NCBI GenBank assembly: GCA_034437035.1
Contig: DAOTUI010000197.1
Location: 1 to 64,000 of the forward strand
DNA: 64,000 nucleotides
From: CAKZQX01 sp034437035
Lineage (GTDB): Bacteria; Chloroflexota; Chloroflexia; Chloroflexales; Chloroflexaceae
Direction: 5' to 3'
Part shown: piece by piece, positions 17,425-25,845 of the stretch
How positions within the stretch are numbered: the stretch's first letter is position 1
Layout: each line of letters opens with the position of its first letter
Position numbers and translations under genes: made by a program
The notes under the pieces: model-generated
Seen by the model: only the letters and a program-made list of their open reading frames with translations
Told to the model about the DNA's origin: nothing
Database searches by the model: none

Positions 17425-18422
17425 TACGCTGAAGGCTCCCCCGTTAGCCGTGCGGGCAGGGCAAACGCGAAAGCATACTGCACCACCTGCGGATTAACCG
17501 GCGCAATCCCTGTCACCAGTCGCCCGTACCAGTCCCGGATTGGTGCATCGGCGTAGAAGGCTGACCCGGCGGTCAGCATTGTCAGCGGGAACTTGAAGGG
17601 GTTCACACTCGTTGCCAGTTCTTCGCCCAGTTTGCCATACTTGACCATCAGGTTATAAAAACCATCTGTGGGATCGCTGCGGGCCGGTGTCCAGTGCGAC
17701 AGGCTGATAAACCCGTTTGCCTCCGGCGGTTCGGCGTCAAACCCAGCAAATCGCTCCCAGATGACCCCAAAGTGCCCATACCCGGATGACTTCTTCGCGC
17801 CGTAGCCGCTGCGGGACAGCCGCCGCAGCAGATTCTCCGCGCGCCGCGCCCAGAGGCTATCACGTACCCGCACATACATCGAGATGTCGAGTCCTGCCGG
17901 GGGAACCGTCGTCTGATCCAGGTAGGCCCATTCTGTGCCGGGGTAGCAGGTACCCTGATCAGGGTCATCGGCGGGGGATGTTGGGGTGGTTGCACTATCC
18001 GTCAATCGGTTAACCGGCTGTTTGAAAATGGTGCGGTTGCTACTCAACCGGGGCCGGGTGGTGGCGGGCGGTAGCGGTCTGCCGGAGCGTAGCACATTAA
18101 ATGCTTGCAGGTCAAGCCAGGGCTGGTTCTCGGTGGCGCGCGTCTGTTGCCTGGCCTGCAACCGGGCATGTTTCGGCTGATCGGCCGGCAGGGCCGGTGG
18201 CGGCAGCAGCGGGCGCGGTAGCCAGTTGCCCGGAAAGCCATTCGAGAAGAGCATTGGCGGCTCTCCCCGCCGGTAATATTCCAGAAAGTCCAGCAGCGCG
18301 GGTGTGCCCTCCTCGTAGCGGATCAACCAGCAGAGATGCCCAAAGAGCATGTCGGCCTGCCAGGGCGAGCGGGTGGCCGCGTAGGGCTGGATAGTTGCGC
18401 GATAAGTCAGCATCTTACTCAT
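17424..18422 (-). CDS. csm4: Type III-A RAMP protein Csm4
   Basis: About 332 residues. ADMLFGHLCW near the N-terminus, NGFPGNWLPRPLLPPPALP (the Csm4 F-P...LP-x-P element) and the C-terminal GYGAKKSSGYGHFGV (compare GLGGKRSSGFGRF in characterised Csm4) identify it as the Cas5-like subunit that caps the crRNA 5' handle and contacts Cas10. The frame is open to 18617, but the extension is csm3 antisense-like and lacks homology; ATG 18422 has AGGTG upstream and overlaps csm3 by 8 bp, and ATG 18413 is an alternative. A Gln/Thr/Pro-rich stretch around residues 100-190 is longer than usual. csm5, which normally follows, is missing. Confidence 0.82.
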   Translation of the reverse strand: MSKMLTYRATIQPYAATRSPWQADMLFGHLCWLIRYEEGTPALLDFLEYYRRGEPPMLFSNGFPGNWLPRPLLPPPALPADQPKHARLQARQQTRATENQPWLDLQAFNVLRSGRPLPPATTRPRLSSNRTIFKQPVNRLTDSATTPTSPADDPDQGTCYPGTEWAYLDQTTVPPAGLDISMYVRVRDSLWARRAENLLRRLSRSGYGAKKSSGYGHFGVIWERFAGFDAEPPEANGFISLSHWTPARSDPTDGFYNLMVKYGKLGEELATSVNPFKFPLTMLTAGSAFYADAPIRDWYGRLVTGIAPVNPQVVQYAFAFALPARLTGEPSA

Positions 18423-19080
18423 CCGGCAACACCTGGATCTGACCATAGCCCCGGCTCCCTGACGCTCCCAGATAGTCCTGCTGGAGCAGGGAGAGCCCCT
18501 CCTTGAGCAACCCGATGATTGCCGCTTCGTCATCGTCATCGAAAATGCGCACTGAGATATCGAAGTGAAACATCGTGCCGGCCGGCACTCGCTCCTGGGT
18601 CCGTGGATGTTCGGCAATGCCGGTTGTCCGTCTGACCATGTTTTCTACCTTCACCTCAGCAAACAGAATGCCCTTTGTGCTCAACGCTTCACGTAACTCC
18701 TGCCGCGAAGTATCATGCAGCAGCGCATCGCGGAACAGAGCACGCGTCGGACCCAACCGATGGTGCGGATTCTTATGTGCGCCAAAGACCCGACAGATCA
18801 GACAGAGACCACACTCGCAGGGACCACCATCGTCACGGTCAGTCTGGCCTTTCGTCTGGTTGTGGCGGTCACGCCGATCATAGCGATATTCGAGCAGCGT
18901 ACGTACTTTGCCTTTGAGCGAGGAACCGGGAATATAGGGTTCCTCGGTAAGCGGGTGCCGGATGATGGTACTGTCCAGACTGCCGATTGCCAGACTCTCG
19001 GCCGCGCCGCCGATGCGCAGACCAGTGAGACACACAATCGTTCCTGAGATGTTGCGGTAGGTTTTAAGCAGACGGGCCAT
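18415..19080 (-). CDS. csm3: Type III-A backbone RNase subunit Csm3
   Basis: 221 residues from the chosen ATG 19080, which has GAGG seven bases upstream (ATG 19086 is too close). The hallmark segment GSLDSTIIRHPLTEEPYIPG followed by SSLKGKVRTLLEYR contains Asp36, the position of the catalytic Asp that cleaves target RNA at 6-nt steps. Later motifs: a cysteine cluster CECGLCLICRVFG, and the C-terminal glycine loop LGASGSRGYGQI. Several copies line the crRNA in the Csm complex. This is the only visible intact nuclease site of the effector complex here. Confidence 0.92.
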   Translation of the reverse strand: MARLLKTYRNISGTIVCLTGLRIGGAAESLAIGSLDSTIIRHPLTEEPYIPGSSLKGKVRTLLEYRYDRRDRHNQTKGQTDRDDGGPCECGLCLICRVFGAHKNPHHRLGPTRALFRDALLHDTSRQELREALSTKGILFAEVKVENMVRRTTGIAEHPRTQERVPAGTMFHFDISVRIFDDDDEAAIIGLLKEGLSLLQQDYLGASGSRGYGQIQVLPDE

Positions 19081-19148
19081 GCTCATACCTCATCTATTGC
19101 GCCGGAAGCGCGCGTTCCTATGCGTGAAGCCGGGTACACAATCCTCCT

Positions 19149-19670
19149 TTATTCTCTATCTCGATGGTAGTAGGCAAAATAGGCCAGAACACTGGTGAAA
19201 TGCTGTACAAAACCCTGACGAAAACTCTGCTCGTCATGCATTGCCAGTTCGATATTTCGATCAATAAACAGCTTGAATTCTTCCGGGACAATTTCGCGCC
19301 CGACCTGATAGGCCACCTGCCCCTTGAGTTTGCCGAGTTCGGTTTTGATCGCCTCAAAGTCGTGTGAGTAGTCGAGGTGTACCTCAAGAGAACGTAGTTC
19401 CTGAAAAAAATCGCGTAACTGGCTGAATTTCATCCGCCGCCGCCCCAGAATGAGCCGGTTGCCCAGTAACTTGGCAATATCAATTGCCAGCGTGTCGATG
19501 ACTTCGGGACGCAGGTAAGGCTTGCCGTCTCGCAGCGTAAAGTATCCTTCGCGCAGATAACCCGTGCCAAACCGGAACGTCGTGCCGACATCCGCCTGAG
19601 AATGTCCCGGATAACCCTGCGTCTGCCCATTGTAATGTGCCGGCTGTTTACGGCGATCTTTTCTGCTCAT
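19149..19670 (-). CDS. csm2: Type III-A small subunit Csm2
   Basis: 173-residue basic, mostly helical protein. The C-terminal ~110 residues fit Csm2: KFSQLRDFFQELRSLE, then ELGKLKGQVAYQVGRE and QGFVQHFTSVLAYFAYY. The N-terminal ~50 residues are Gly/Gln/Arg-rich and probably disordered. Csm2 lies along the complex facing the target RNA. Start ATG 19670 has AAGGAG upstream and overlaps the end of cas10 by 23 bp; csm3 follows after a 68-bp gap. Confidence 0.85.
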   Translation of the reverse strand: MSRKDRRKQPAHYNGQTQGYPGHSQADVGTTFRFGTGYLREGYFTLRDGKPYLRPEVIDTLAIDIAKLLGNRLILGRRRMKFSQLRDFFQELRSLEVHLDYSHDFEAIKTELGKLKGQVAYQVGREIVPEEFKLFIDRNIELAMHDEQSFRQGFVQHFTSVLAYFAYYHRDRE

Positions 19671-21957
19671 GGCTGCTCCTTTGTGGCTTGATGTATAGCA
19701 GATAGGTGGCGATCAACTCCAGATGCCGCATTGACGGATCTGGCCGGCTGGTGTGCAGTGATTGGAGCAAGGTGTCGGCCCACTGATATACGGCGGGATG
19801 CCCCTTGCGCAAGGTGCGTGCGATGGCGTAGGCAAAGCGTGCTTTGTAGCGTAGCCCTTCGACCGCGCCGGTATCCATCCAGAGGCGGTAGAGCCGCCCA
19901 TACTCGATCAGGTTGCTGAGCAGGGTTGTGGTCAGGTGCGCCACCCCTGGCTGCAACAGCGCGATCTGCGCCAGGATCTGCCGCACCTCGTCCCAGGACA
20001 GCGTATCGCCCAGGAGAGTCAGATGATCGCCGGTCTGTTGCGGGTCGTCTGTTTTACGCGCAAAGCTGGCCTGCATGCGTGCCTCGCGCGTATCGCGGGC
20101 GGCCTGTGCCGGCAGATAATCCGCCGGTGTAAACCGGACACCAGCGGACATGGTAATATCGGGATTATCTCCCACGAACCGCGCCAGTTGGTCGCGCACT
20201 GCGCATGCCAGGTCGGCAACCCGGTCCCATGGCCCCACCAGCAAGCATGCGTCGCCGCCGGAGAAAACCGTGTAGCAGTCACGATAATCCTGCTCCGTAC
20301 CGGCAGGGGGTTGACTGAGCCGTTGCTGTAGCCGGCCGGAAAAGAACTGATCGATACGCCGGCTCAGGGTGGCAATGTGGGCGATCGTATCATAGCCGTC
20401 GCTGTCGCGCCGCAGCCCTTCAGTCAGCAGGATTGTCAGGTCGTCCAGGCCGGCGTCCAGATAGCCGAGCAGTGCGCGGCCATGCGCCCGGGCCGCGATT
20501 ACGGCAAAGGTCAACGGCTCACTGTCCGACCCGGTGGGGATGTGGGTTGCCAGGTAGCGGAACCTGGCCGGGTAATCCGCCAGGTCATGGAACTGCGGGT
20601 CGTTGATCTGCACGATCTGGTAAGGTTCCCCCGCGTCAGCCAGTTGGTCGGCCGACAGCAGTCGGACGGTGCAGTTGAACGGCAGGGGCCGGGCGGTTGC
20701 ATCGGCATCTTCCGGATAGCCCTGGTAGTAGGCAATGTAGCGTGCATGGGGCAACTGTCGTCCCCAGGCCAAATCCTGCGTACATTGCCGACACAGGGTA
20801 CCGGGTTGGGTTGCCGGGAATTTACCGCAACCCGCACAGACACCGGTTTCCTGAAAATTGTGTGGGAGCAGAAAAGCGGCTTCATCCCACTCGCCGCCGG
20901 TAGTCAAGACAGTGTGGGCGCGCCGTTGCGCTTCTCGCTGGAGCCGCTGCTGTAACCGGTTCAGCAGGTCGCCAAAGCCGAGCCGCGTGGAACTACTCGC
21001 CTGAAACTGCTCCCCGGCAAAGCTCAGGTATGCCGGACTCAGCCCGATTTCGCCGTTGCAGTGCTGCTGCAACCAGGTATCGATCGTATGTCGCAATTTC
21101 TGAATGATCATTGCAACATCGTCCCGGTTGGGAAGCAGCAGGTAGAAGGTATTCCCGGTCGCCATGATCAGATTGCCGTCCGGCACCCCAAACCGCCGGG
21201 CCACCTGCTGCCCAACCAGATCGACCAGAGTTTGCAGGTAGAGCGCGCGGGCTCGCAGCCGCTGCGCCACTCCACCTGGCCCGGCGTGGGTGATATCACA
21301 CAGGTAATCCGAAAAACCGGTCAACTGGCCTGCCAGCAAACAGAAGCGCTCGGACTGAGCTTCTGTCTGAACGTCCGCGTTGGGCATCCGGTCGGCATGG
21401 TACTGATAGAGGCAAACGGCAATCGCGCTGGTTAACCGGGCCGTGTCGAAGAGCGACACATCAGGCGAACCACCGGGCAGGCATCCGCCGTAGCGCTGGA
21501 GCAGTGCCGGCAGATGTGCATAAACCTGCGCAAACCGGGTGCAATCGACCCGGGTTGCCAGCCAGTCCAGTTCGCGTGCCAGATCCTGCAGATGTGCTGC
21601 CAACCCGGACATATCCGGGTCTGAGCGAGGAAACAGAACCTCCAGGGAGTCATGGGTCGCCGGGAGTGATGCAATCGGGTAATAGGATGGTTGCAATGAT
21701 TGCTGCCGGCTGATCCGCACCTGGCTGAAGATCGAGCGAAGCGGTTGGTCCGGCAATCCTGACCGGGGTTGCCCGTTGCTGCCGGCATACTGCCGTGCCT
21801 GCTCCAGGATTGCCGCCGACACTGGTTGATCCTCCAGGCGGGTTAGAGCGAGCAACCGCTGTGTAGCCGGAGAAATCTCGGTTGGAGTGGCAGCCAGCAT
21901 TCTCGGTATATCCCACAAGAGCGCTGCCAGAGCCAGATGTTCCAGCGCTTCCATCAT
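19648..21957 (-). CDS. cas10: Cas10/Csm1 with both catalytic sites degenerate
   Basis: 769-residue large subunit of a type III-A complex. The N-terminal HD region reads LALAALLWDIPRM: Trp15 replaces the metal-binding His of the expected HD and the following GK is lost, so ssDNase activity is not expected. Palm 1 keeps QRLRARALYLQTL (about residue 230). A zinc finger has C374-x2-C377 and C389-x2-C392. Palm 2 has FSGGDACLLVGPWD with Gly567, Gly568, Asp569 and Ala570: GGDA in place of the cyclase GGDD. Loss of the second Asp should weaken or abolish cyclic oligoadenylate synthesis. The C-terminal helical domain is present. Start ATG 21957 or 21954. First gene of the cas operon. Confidence 0.9.
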   Translation of the reverse strand: MMEALEHLALAALLWDIPRMLAATPTEISPATQRLLALTRLEDQPVSAAILEQARQYAGSNGQPRSGLPDQPLRSIFSQVRISRQQSLQPSYYPIASLPATHDSLEVLFPRSDPDMSGLAAHLQDLARELDWLATRVDCTRFAQVYAHLPALLQRYGGCLPGGSPDVSLFDTARLTSAIAVCLYQYHADRMPNADVQTEAQSERFCLLAGQLTGFSDYLCDITHAGPGGVAQRLRARALYLQTLVDLVGQQVARRFGVPDGNLIMATGNTFYLLLPNRDDVAMIIQKLRHTIDTWLQQHCNGEIGLSPAYLSFAGEQFQASSSTRLGFGDLLNRLQQRLQREAQRRAHTVLTTGGEWDEAAFLLPHNFQETGVCAGCGKFPATQPGTLCRQCTQDLAWGRQLPHARYIAYYQGYPEDADATARPLPFNCTVRLLSADQLADAGEPYQIVQINDPQFHDLADYPARFRYLATHIPTGSDSEPLTFAVIAARAHGRALLGYLDAGLDDLTILLTEGLRRDSDGYDTIAHIATLSRRIDQFFSGRLQQRLSQPPAGTEQDYRDCYTVFSGGDACLLVGPWDRVADLACAVRDQLARFVGDNPDITMSAGVRFTPADYLPAQAARDTREARMQASFARKTDDPQQTGDHLTLLGDTLSWDEVRQILAQIALLQPGVAHLTTTLLSNLIEYGRLYRLWMDTGAVEGLRYKARFAYAIARTLRKGHPAVYQWADTLLQSLHTSRPDPSMRHLELIATYLLYIKPQRSSHEQKRSP

Positions 21958-22125
21958 CCTCTCCAGATACTATGTTTCTCCCGCACCAGTCATAATCGGC
22001 AGCACTCATACCCAGGCCGGCGGCACGGACGAAGCAGAGGCTCACACGGGAACCTGACATCAAAGTTCCCCCCGTTAGTGTAACGCATATGAGTGACCAA
22101 CATGATACGAGGAATCGAAAAAGGG

Positions 22126-22190
22126 GTTAATGGTTAGGGGTTACTCCGTGTCCCCTAACCATCAACCCCTGATCCCTAACCATTAAACCT
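22126..22190. other. Alternative stem-loops upstream of cas10
   Basis: GTTAATGGTTAGGGG (22126-22140) can pair with CCCCTAACCATCAAC (22152-22166) or, nearly as well, with CCCTAACCATTAAACC just downstream. Either a repeat remnant or two mutually exclusive hairpins. It lies in the 396-bp gap between cas10 and the PHP gene; the rest of that gap is repeat copy E. Confidence 0.5.
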
Positions 22191-22203
22191 TAACTGTAAT
22201 GTT

Positions 22204-22348
22204 ACACGACTTACGCGGTACAGCTTTATTTCGGTCTGTTGACCACCCCAAAAGCCAGTTTCGCCTGCGGCAGCATGGTACTTTATTGTTTCTTCCACCC
22301 TGCCGGAGGCGGAGTCGCCTGCCGGGTCAATGACCGCCTAACTCGTGT
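22204..22348 (+). repeat. Dispersed hairpin element, copy E, lacking the central stem (family 1)
   Basis: Both termini are present (ACACGACTTACGCGGT at 22204; ACCGCCTAACTCGTGT ending 22348) and the CGCCTGCGGCAGCATGGTAC and CCCTGCCGGAGG arms are kept, but the long central A/T stem is deleted, giving a 145-bp form. It ends 5 bp from the stop of the PHP gene. Confidence 0.75.
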
Positions 22349-22353
22349 AACCA

Positions 22354-24687
22354 TCACATCTCCCCATACAACTCCAGCAGTTCGCGCCATTCGCCCTGGA
22401 GTTCTTCGCGCCGGGCGGCATAGAAGAAGTGATCGCGGCCCTGTTCATCACGGTAGACCAGATCTACCTGGCTACGCATTGGTCGCATGTAGCCGATGTT
22501 GCCCCACCAGCGCACCAGCGACTCGTCCAGGGGCGTATCGCGGAGGTACATACGTGCTGCATACTCGCGCACAGTTCCCGCCTCGATATCCTGGAGCCGC
22601 CAGGGCATACCGCTAACGTCGCCGGTGCGCAGGTTGCGAAAGATATAGCGCCACTCGCCATCTTCGTCCAGTTCGGCACTGATAACCTCGATGCCGGTAC
22701 GGGGGCGCGGAACGCGGATCAGCGCCAGCCAGGGATCGGTCAACTTGGTGCGGGGCACACTCAGGAATTCCTGATGCTCATTCCCGTCCTTCTCCTTCAT
22801 CGCAAGGTCAAAACAGACATCGCTGCCAGCATCCGTGTAGATCCGCCAGAGGCCACCCCGTCCCCGCCAGCGATGCCGCCGCTCGCCCCAGGGCTTGACC
22901 GGGACGGTGAACTCGGGTACTTCATCTTCAACATCGAGCAGGGCTTCCTCAAAGGCGTTCGGCTCCTGCTCCAGCGCCTCTTCGTTGCGCTCGTTGAGCA
23001 GCGCCATCCAGCCTTCACTTAGACCCCAATCCGAAACACCAAAGAAGACATGGTCAATCACGCCGTTGGCATCCCGGTGAACCAGATCGTACTTGGTTCG
23101 GTTGCCCTGACGGTAGGCTCGCCACACGCCCAGGCGACCGCACCAGCGCACCTGGCTCTGCAGATCGAGCCGTCCCTCGCGCAGATCCTCGTGGCGACTG
23201 ATGGCATAGGCCCACAGACCCTGGGCCTTATCCCGGGTGACCCCTGCCGTGGTTCGCAGGTCGCGTACCTCGTAGTACCAGGCTCCGCCCCGCCGCTGCC
23301 CACCGACGATCTCGACGCCGCTACGGGGTAGATCAAGCTCCTGCCCGCTGTCGAGCGGCGAGTTACCGCCGCTGGCAAGCGCCCGCCGGCAGAGTTGCAT
23401 AACTTCCCCGCGATCAGCCGCCATTGTCTCACCATCGCGGCGCACATAGACGACGCCATCATTACCGATGTAGGGCGGCAGTTCGTCCGGCTTGACCTCA
23501 ACCCGCATAACATCCTGCCCTTCGTAGGGCATCAACTCCAGCGAAACATAAGGTTGCGGGTCAAGATGCTGTTGCACACACTGGCGCAGCAGTTCGCTTA
23601 CCTGTTCGGGATTGCTGACACCAGTGACTTTCCCGCCGGGCTCGCAGCCGATAATCAACACCCCGCCGTCGGCGTTGGCGAGGGCGGCCACATCCCGCCA
23701 GAGATCGGACACGGCCACCGCATCGTCGCCCAGGCTACGTAACACCTGCCGATCCGATGTTGCACCTGACCGGAGCACATCAACCGTCCAGTGCTTCTGA
23801 TCGCGCTTGGGCACGCGTACCCGGTCGAAGTGCCGGCTGCTAAACAACCCGACCAGCGCCTCAAAGCTGTTGTCGGACAGCAGCAGTTCTACATAGCGGT
23901 CGCCGATGCCGTGGCGATGCCAGTCTTGCAGATCATTGTCCGCCAGGCGGCGCAGGCGGTGTGCATCGCTCCCCTGGATGCAAAACATCCGCCGTTCGTA
24001 GTGTTCAGTTTTGCCGTTATAAAAACCGGGGGAGGTAAATTTCTCGTGGTCGGTATAGAAATTAATAAACTCAAGGGCATGGAGAAAGGGGCTCTGCGTT
24101 GCCGCCACCCGCGACTGGCCGCTGGTGCCCATACGTAGCGTCTCGGTAATAACGCCGTTGGGACCATTGACGTGCGGCGCGATCACCAGGCCACCGGCCC
24201 GCGCAATAATTTCGTAGGCATCGGTCACATACCGCGTATTGGCGATACTACATGCGCCCTTCTTGAGCACGTCCGGCGGCACGCCCAACTGCAACAGGGT
24301 CGCTTCAATCAGGCTCAAAGGATGGTGTGGCGAGAAAATACCCAGAATATGCGCCCCATAGTGTGATGTAAACTCAAAACCGGGCAGGACGGTAATTTTA
24401 TCCAGCAACCGGCGATACTCATCAAGCCGGGACTGCTCTTCGGGCGTCAGTCGTCCGGCCGTTTCTAATGCGCTCAGAAACTCAAGCTCCCGTTGAAATT
24501 GATCATACCCCTGAACAGTATTATGGTCGGTAAAAGCGATAATCTCAAGTTCCCGGCGCTCGGCCTCCTGCAAGATATCAAGGTAGCTAACTTCTGGTTC
24601 GGCGTAATCTTCAGAAGCGGGAGTATGAATATGCAAATCGACCCGTACCCATCGCAAACCATTGCGCTCATCAGTTACGTTACTCAT
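22354..24687 (-). CDS. PHP phosphoesterase + AlbA_2 (Schlafen-like) protein with triplicated C-terminal module
   Basis: 777 residues. Residues 15-290: PHP domain with its metal motifs (DLHIHTPASED with His19 and His21, AFTDHNT, GFEFTSHYGAH, IAPHVN, IQGSDAHR), a predicted metal-dependent phosphoesterase. About 300-440: AlbA_2/Schlafen-like domain (LANADGGVLIIGCEPGGKV, then PPYIGNDGVVYVRRDGET), often nucleic-acid or nucleotide binding. About 456-565, 600-655 and 660-777: copies of one module, with RW-x-G-x-x-G-x-x-R, a DL(V/A) strand, a D-x-x-G-x-x-H-x-F turn and a W-x-x-L-L end; the middle copy is half length. Function unknown; a defence or RNA-related role is suggested only by domains and position. 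ATG 24687 fits GGAG upstream. Confidence 0.78.
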   Translation of the reverse strand: MSNVTDERNGLRWVRVDLHIHTPASEDYAEPEVSYLDILQEAERRELEIIAFTDHNTVQGYDQFQRELEFLSALETAGRLTPEEQSRLDEYRRLLDKITVLPGFEFTSHYGAHILGIFSPHHPLSLIEATLLQLGVPPDVLKKGACSIANTRYVTDAYEIIARAGGLVIAPHVNGPNGVITETLRMGTSGQSRVAATQSPFLHALEFINFYTDHEKFTSPGFYNGKTEHYERRMFCIQGSDAHRLRRLADNDLQDWHRHGIGDRYVELLLSDNSFEALVGLFSSRHFDRVRVPKRDQKHWTVDVLRSGATSDRQVLRSLGDDAVAVSDLWRDVAALANADGGVLIIGCEPGGKVTGVSNPEQVSELLRQCVQQHLDPQPYVSLELMPYEGQDVMRVEVKPDELPPYIGNDGVVYVRRDGETMAADRGEVMQLCRRALASGGNSPLDSGQELDLPRSGVEIVGGQRRGGAWYYEVRDLRTTAGVTRDKAQGLWAYAISRHEDLREGRLDLQSQVRWCGRLGVWRAYRQGNRTKYDLVHRDANGVIDHVFFGVSDWGLSEGWMALLNERNEEALEQEPNAFEEALLDVEDEVPEFTVPVKPWGERRHRWRGRGGLWRIYTDAGSDVCFDLAMKEKDGNEHQEFLSVPRTKLTDPWLALIRVPRPRTGIEVISAELDEDGEWRYIFRNLRTGDVSGMPWRLQDIEAGTVREYAARMYLRDTPLDESLVRWWGNIGYMRPMRSQVDLVYRDEQGRDHFFYAARREELQGEWRELLELYGEM

Positions 24688-25297
24688 ACGTCTATAACTC
24701 CACAAATAACGAAGGCTCTCTCTTTTCCGGAACAATCTCTATTTACTTTTGGTAGCATCGAGGTTCGGCTGCACATGTTATGGAAAGAACAGACAAAGAA
24801 AGGGCGAAGAACAGACAGGTTATCCGGCGGCGATGCGCCTGGCGCGTTCTGTTCCAGGCTACACTGTTTGCCGTTCTTTATAGAAAGGTGCAGTTTAACT
24901 CCTTTCGGTCATAATCCACCGGCAGTATACTATAGAAAGAACAAATAAACAAAGGACAAAGAACAAACACGTTCCCTATCAGAGATGCAATTGTGGCGCT
25001 CTTTGCTCTCTGTTGCTTTGTTTGCTGTTCTCTATATATTCTTCCCCTCGCGCGACCAAAATTTTCAAGCGGACCAAGGACAATAGCCCGTTTGCTGATA
25101 AGGGCGCATAGTGCTCCGCAAGCAATTGTTGCCTCTATGATACCTTAAAGCGGCAGAAGTGACAATTGGTTTTTTGTGACATCTGAAACGAAAAATGTTT
25201 GGCAATCGGCTCTGCGCGACTGGCAGCCGGGGAAGCGAAACCAATGGAGTCAGACATACACCCTCCGGACAAGCGTCGTAACAGCGCCGGCGTTTGA
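24688..25297. other. 610-bp gene-free region
   Basis: Spacer between the divergent-side PHP start and the flavodoxin 3' end. It contains two imperfect purine-rich copies of an AAAGAACAGACAAAG-type word (24781-24818, 24933-24972) and a related AAAGAACAAACACG; a complementary TTTGTTCT tandem occurs at 50938-50971. No convincing ORF, promoter or RNA gene seen. Confidence 0.4.
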
Positions 25298-25813
25298 TTA
25301 ATCGCGCATCCGCAGCGCAATCTCGGCGACACGCCGGCCCAGTGCATACGCCTGCTGCTGATCGGCCGCGGTCAGCGTGTTGATGGCCGTTGCGCCGTAG
25401 TAGGAGCCCGACTCCTCCATATGTGGCGTCCAGGGCAGCCCGACAATCAGCATGCCGTTGCCCAGGAACCAGTGTAGCACATTGAGCAGCGTAAACTCGG
25501 TGCCGGAGTGGCGGCCCGCGCTGGTCGTAAATGCCGCGCCGACCTTCCCGGCCAGGCTGCCCTCTTCCCAGAGATCGCCGGTTGTGTCCAGCCGGCGCTT
25601 GAGCGTGCCCTTGATACCGGTCCAGTTAGGCGTGCCGATAATTAACGCATCGGCGGCGATCAGGTCGTCGCGGCCGGCCTGGCGCGGATTGCGGAGCACA
25701 ACCTCAGTATTTGCGACAGATTGCGCGCCGGTGGCGATATGCCCGGCCAGTGCCTCGATCAGATCGCCCAGATCATACAGAATCAACACACGACAGGGGG
25801 CAGTTTGTGTCAC
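25298..25813 (-). CDS. Flavodoxin family protein (WrbA-like)
   Basis: 171-residue FMN-binding fold. Visible: N-terminal strand VLILYD, LIIGTPNWTGIKGTLKRRLD (FMN-contacting loop of WrbA-like quinone reductases), and GKVGAAFTTSAGRHSGTEFT followed by LPWTPHMEESGSYYGATAI. It lacks the usual S/T-rich phosphate loop after strand 1 (LGDLIEAL instead), so binding may differ. Predicted NAD(P)H:quinone reductase or related redox protein. Start is GTG 25813 preceded by AAAGGAGG. It lies just downstream of the response-regulator gene, same strand, 32-bp gap, so it may be co-transcribed. Confidence 0.8.
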   Translation of the reverse strand: MTQTAPCRVLILYDLGDLIEALAGHIATGAQSVANTEVVLRNPRQAGRDDLIAADALIIGTPNWTGIKGTLKRRLDTTGDLWEEGSLAGKVGAAFTTSAGRHSGTEFTLLNVLHWFLGNGMLIVGLPWTPHMEESGSYYGATAINTLTAADQQQAYALGRRVAEIALRMRD

Positions 25814-25845
25814 TGGCGGGCCTCCTTTCTCAGGATCGTATCGGA

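Noticed and set aside
18423..18617. N-terminal extension of csm4
   Set aside because: Overlaps csm3 by 200 bp, lacks Csm4 similarity; ATG 18422 has an AGGTG site.
25135..25347. 71-codon minus-strand frame
   Set aside because: Overlaps the flavodoxin 3' end out of frame and has no ribosome-binding site or similarity.
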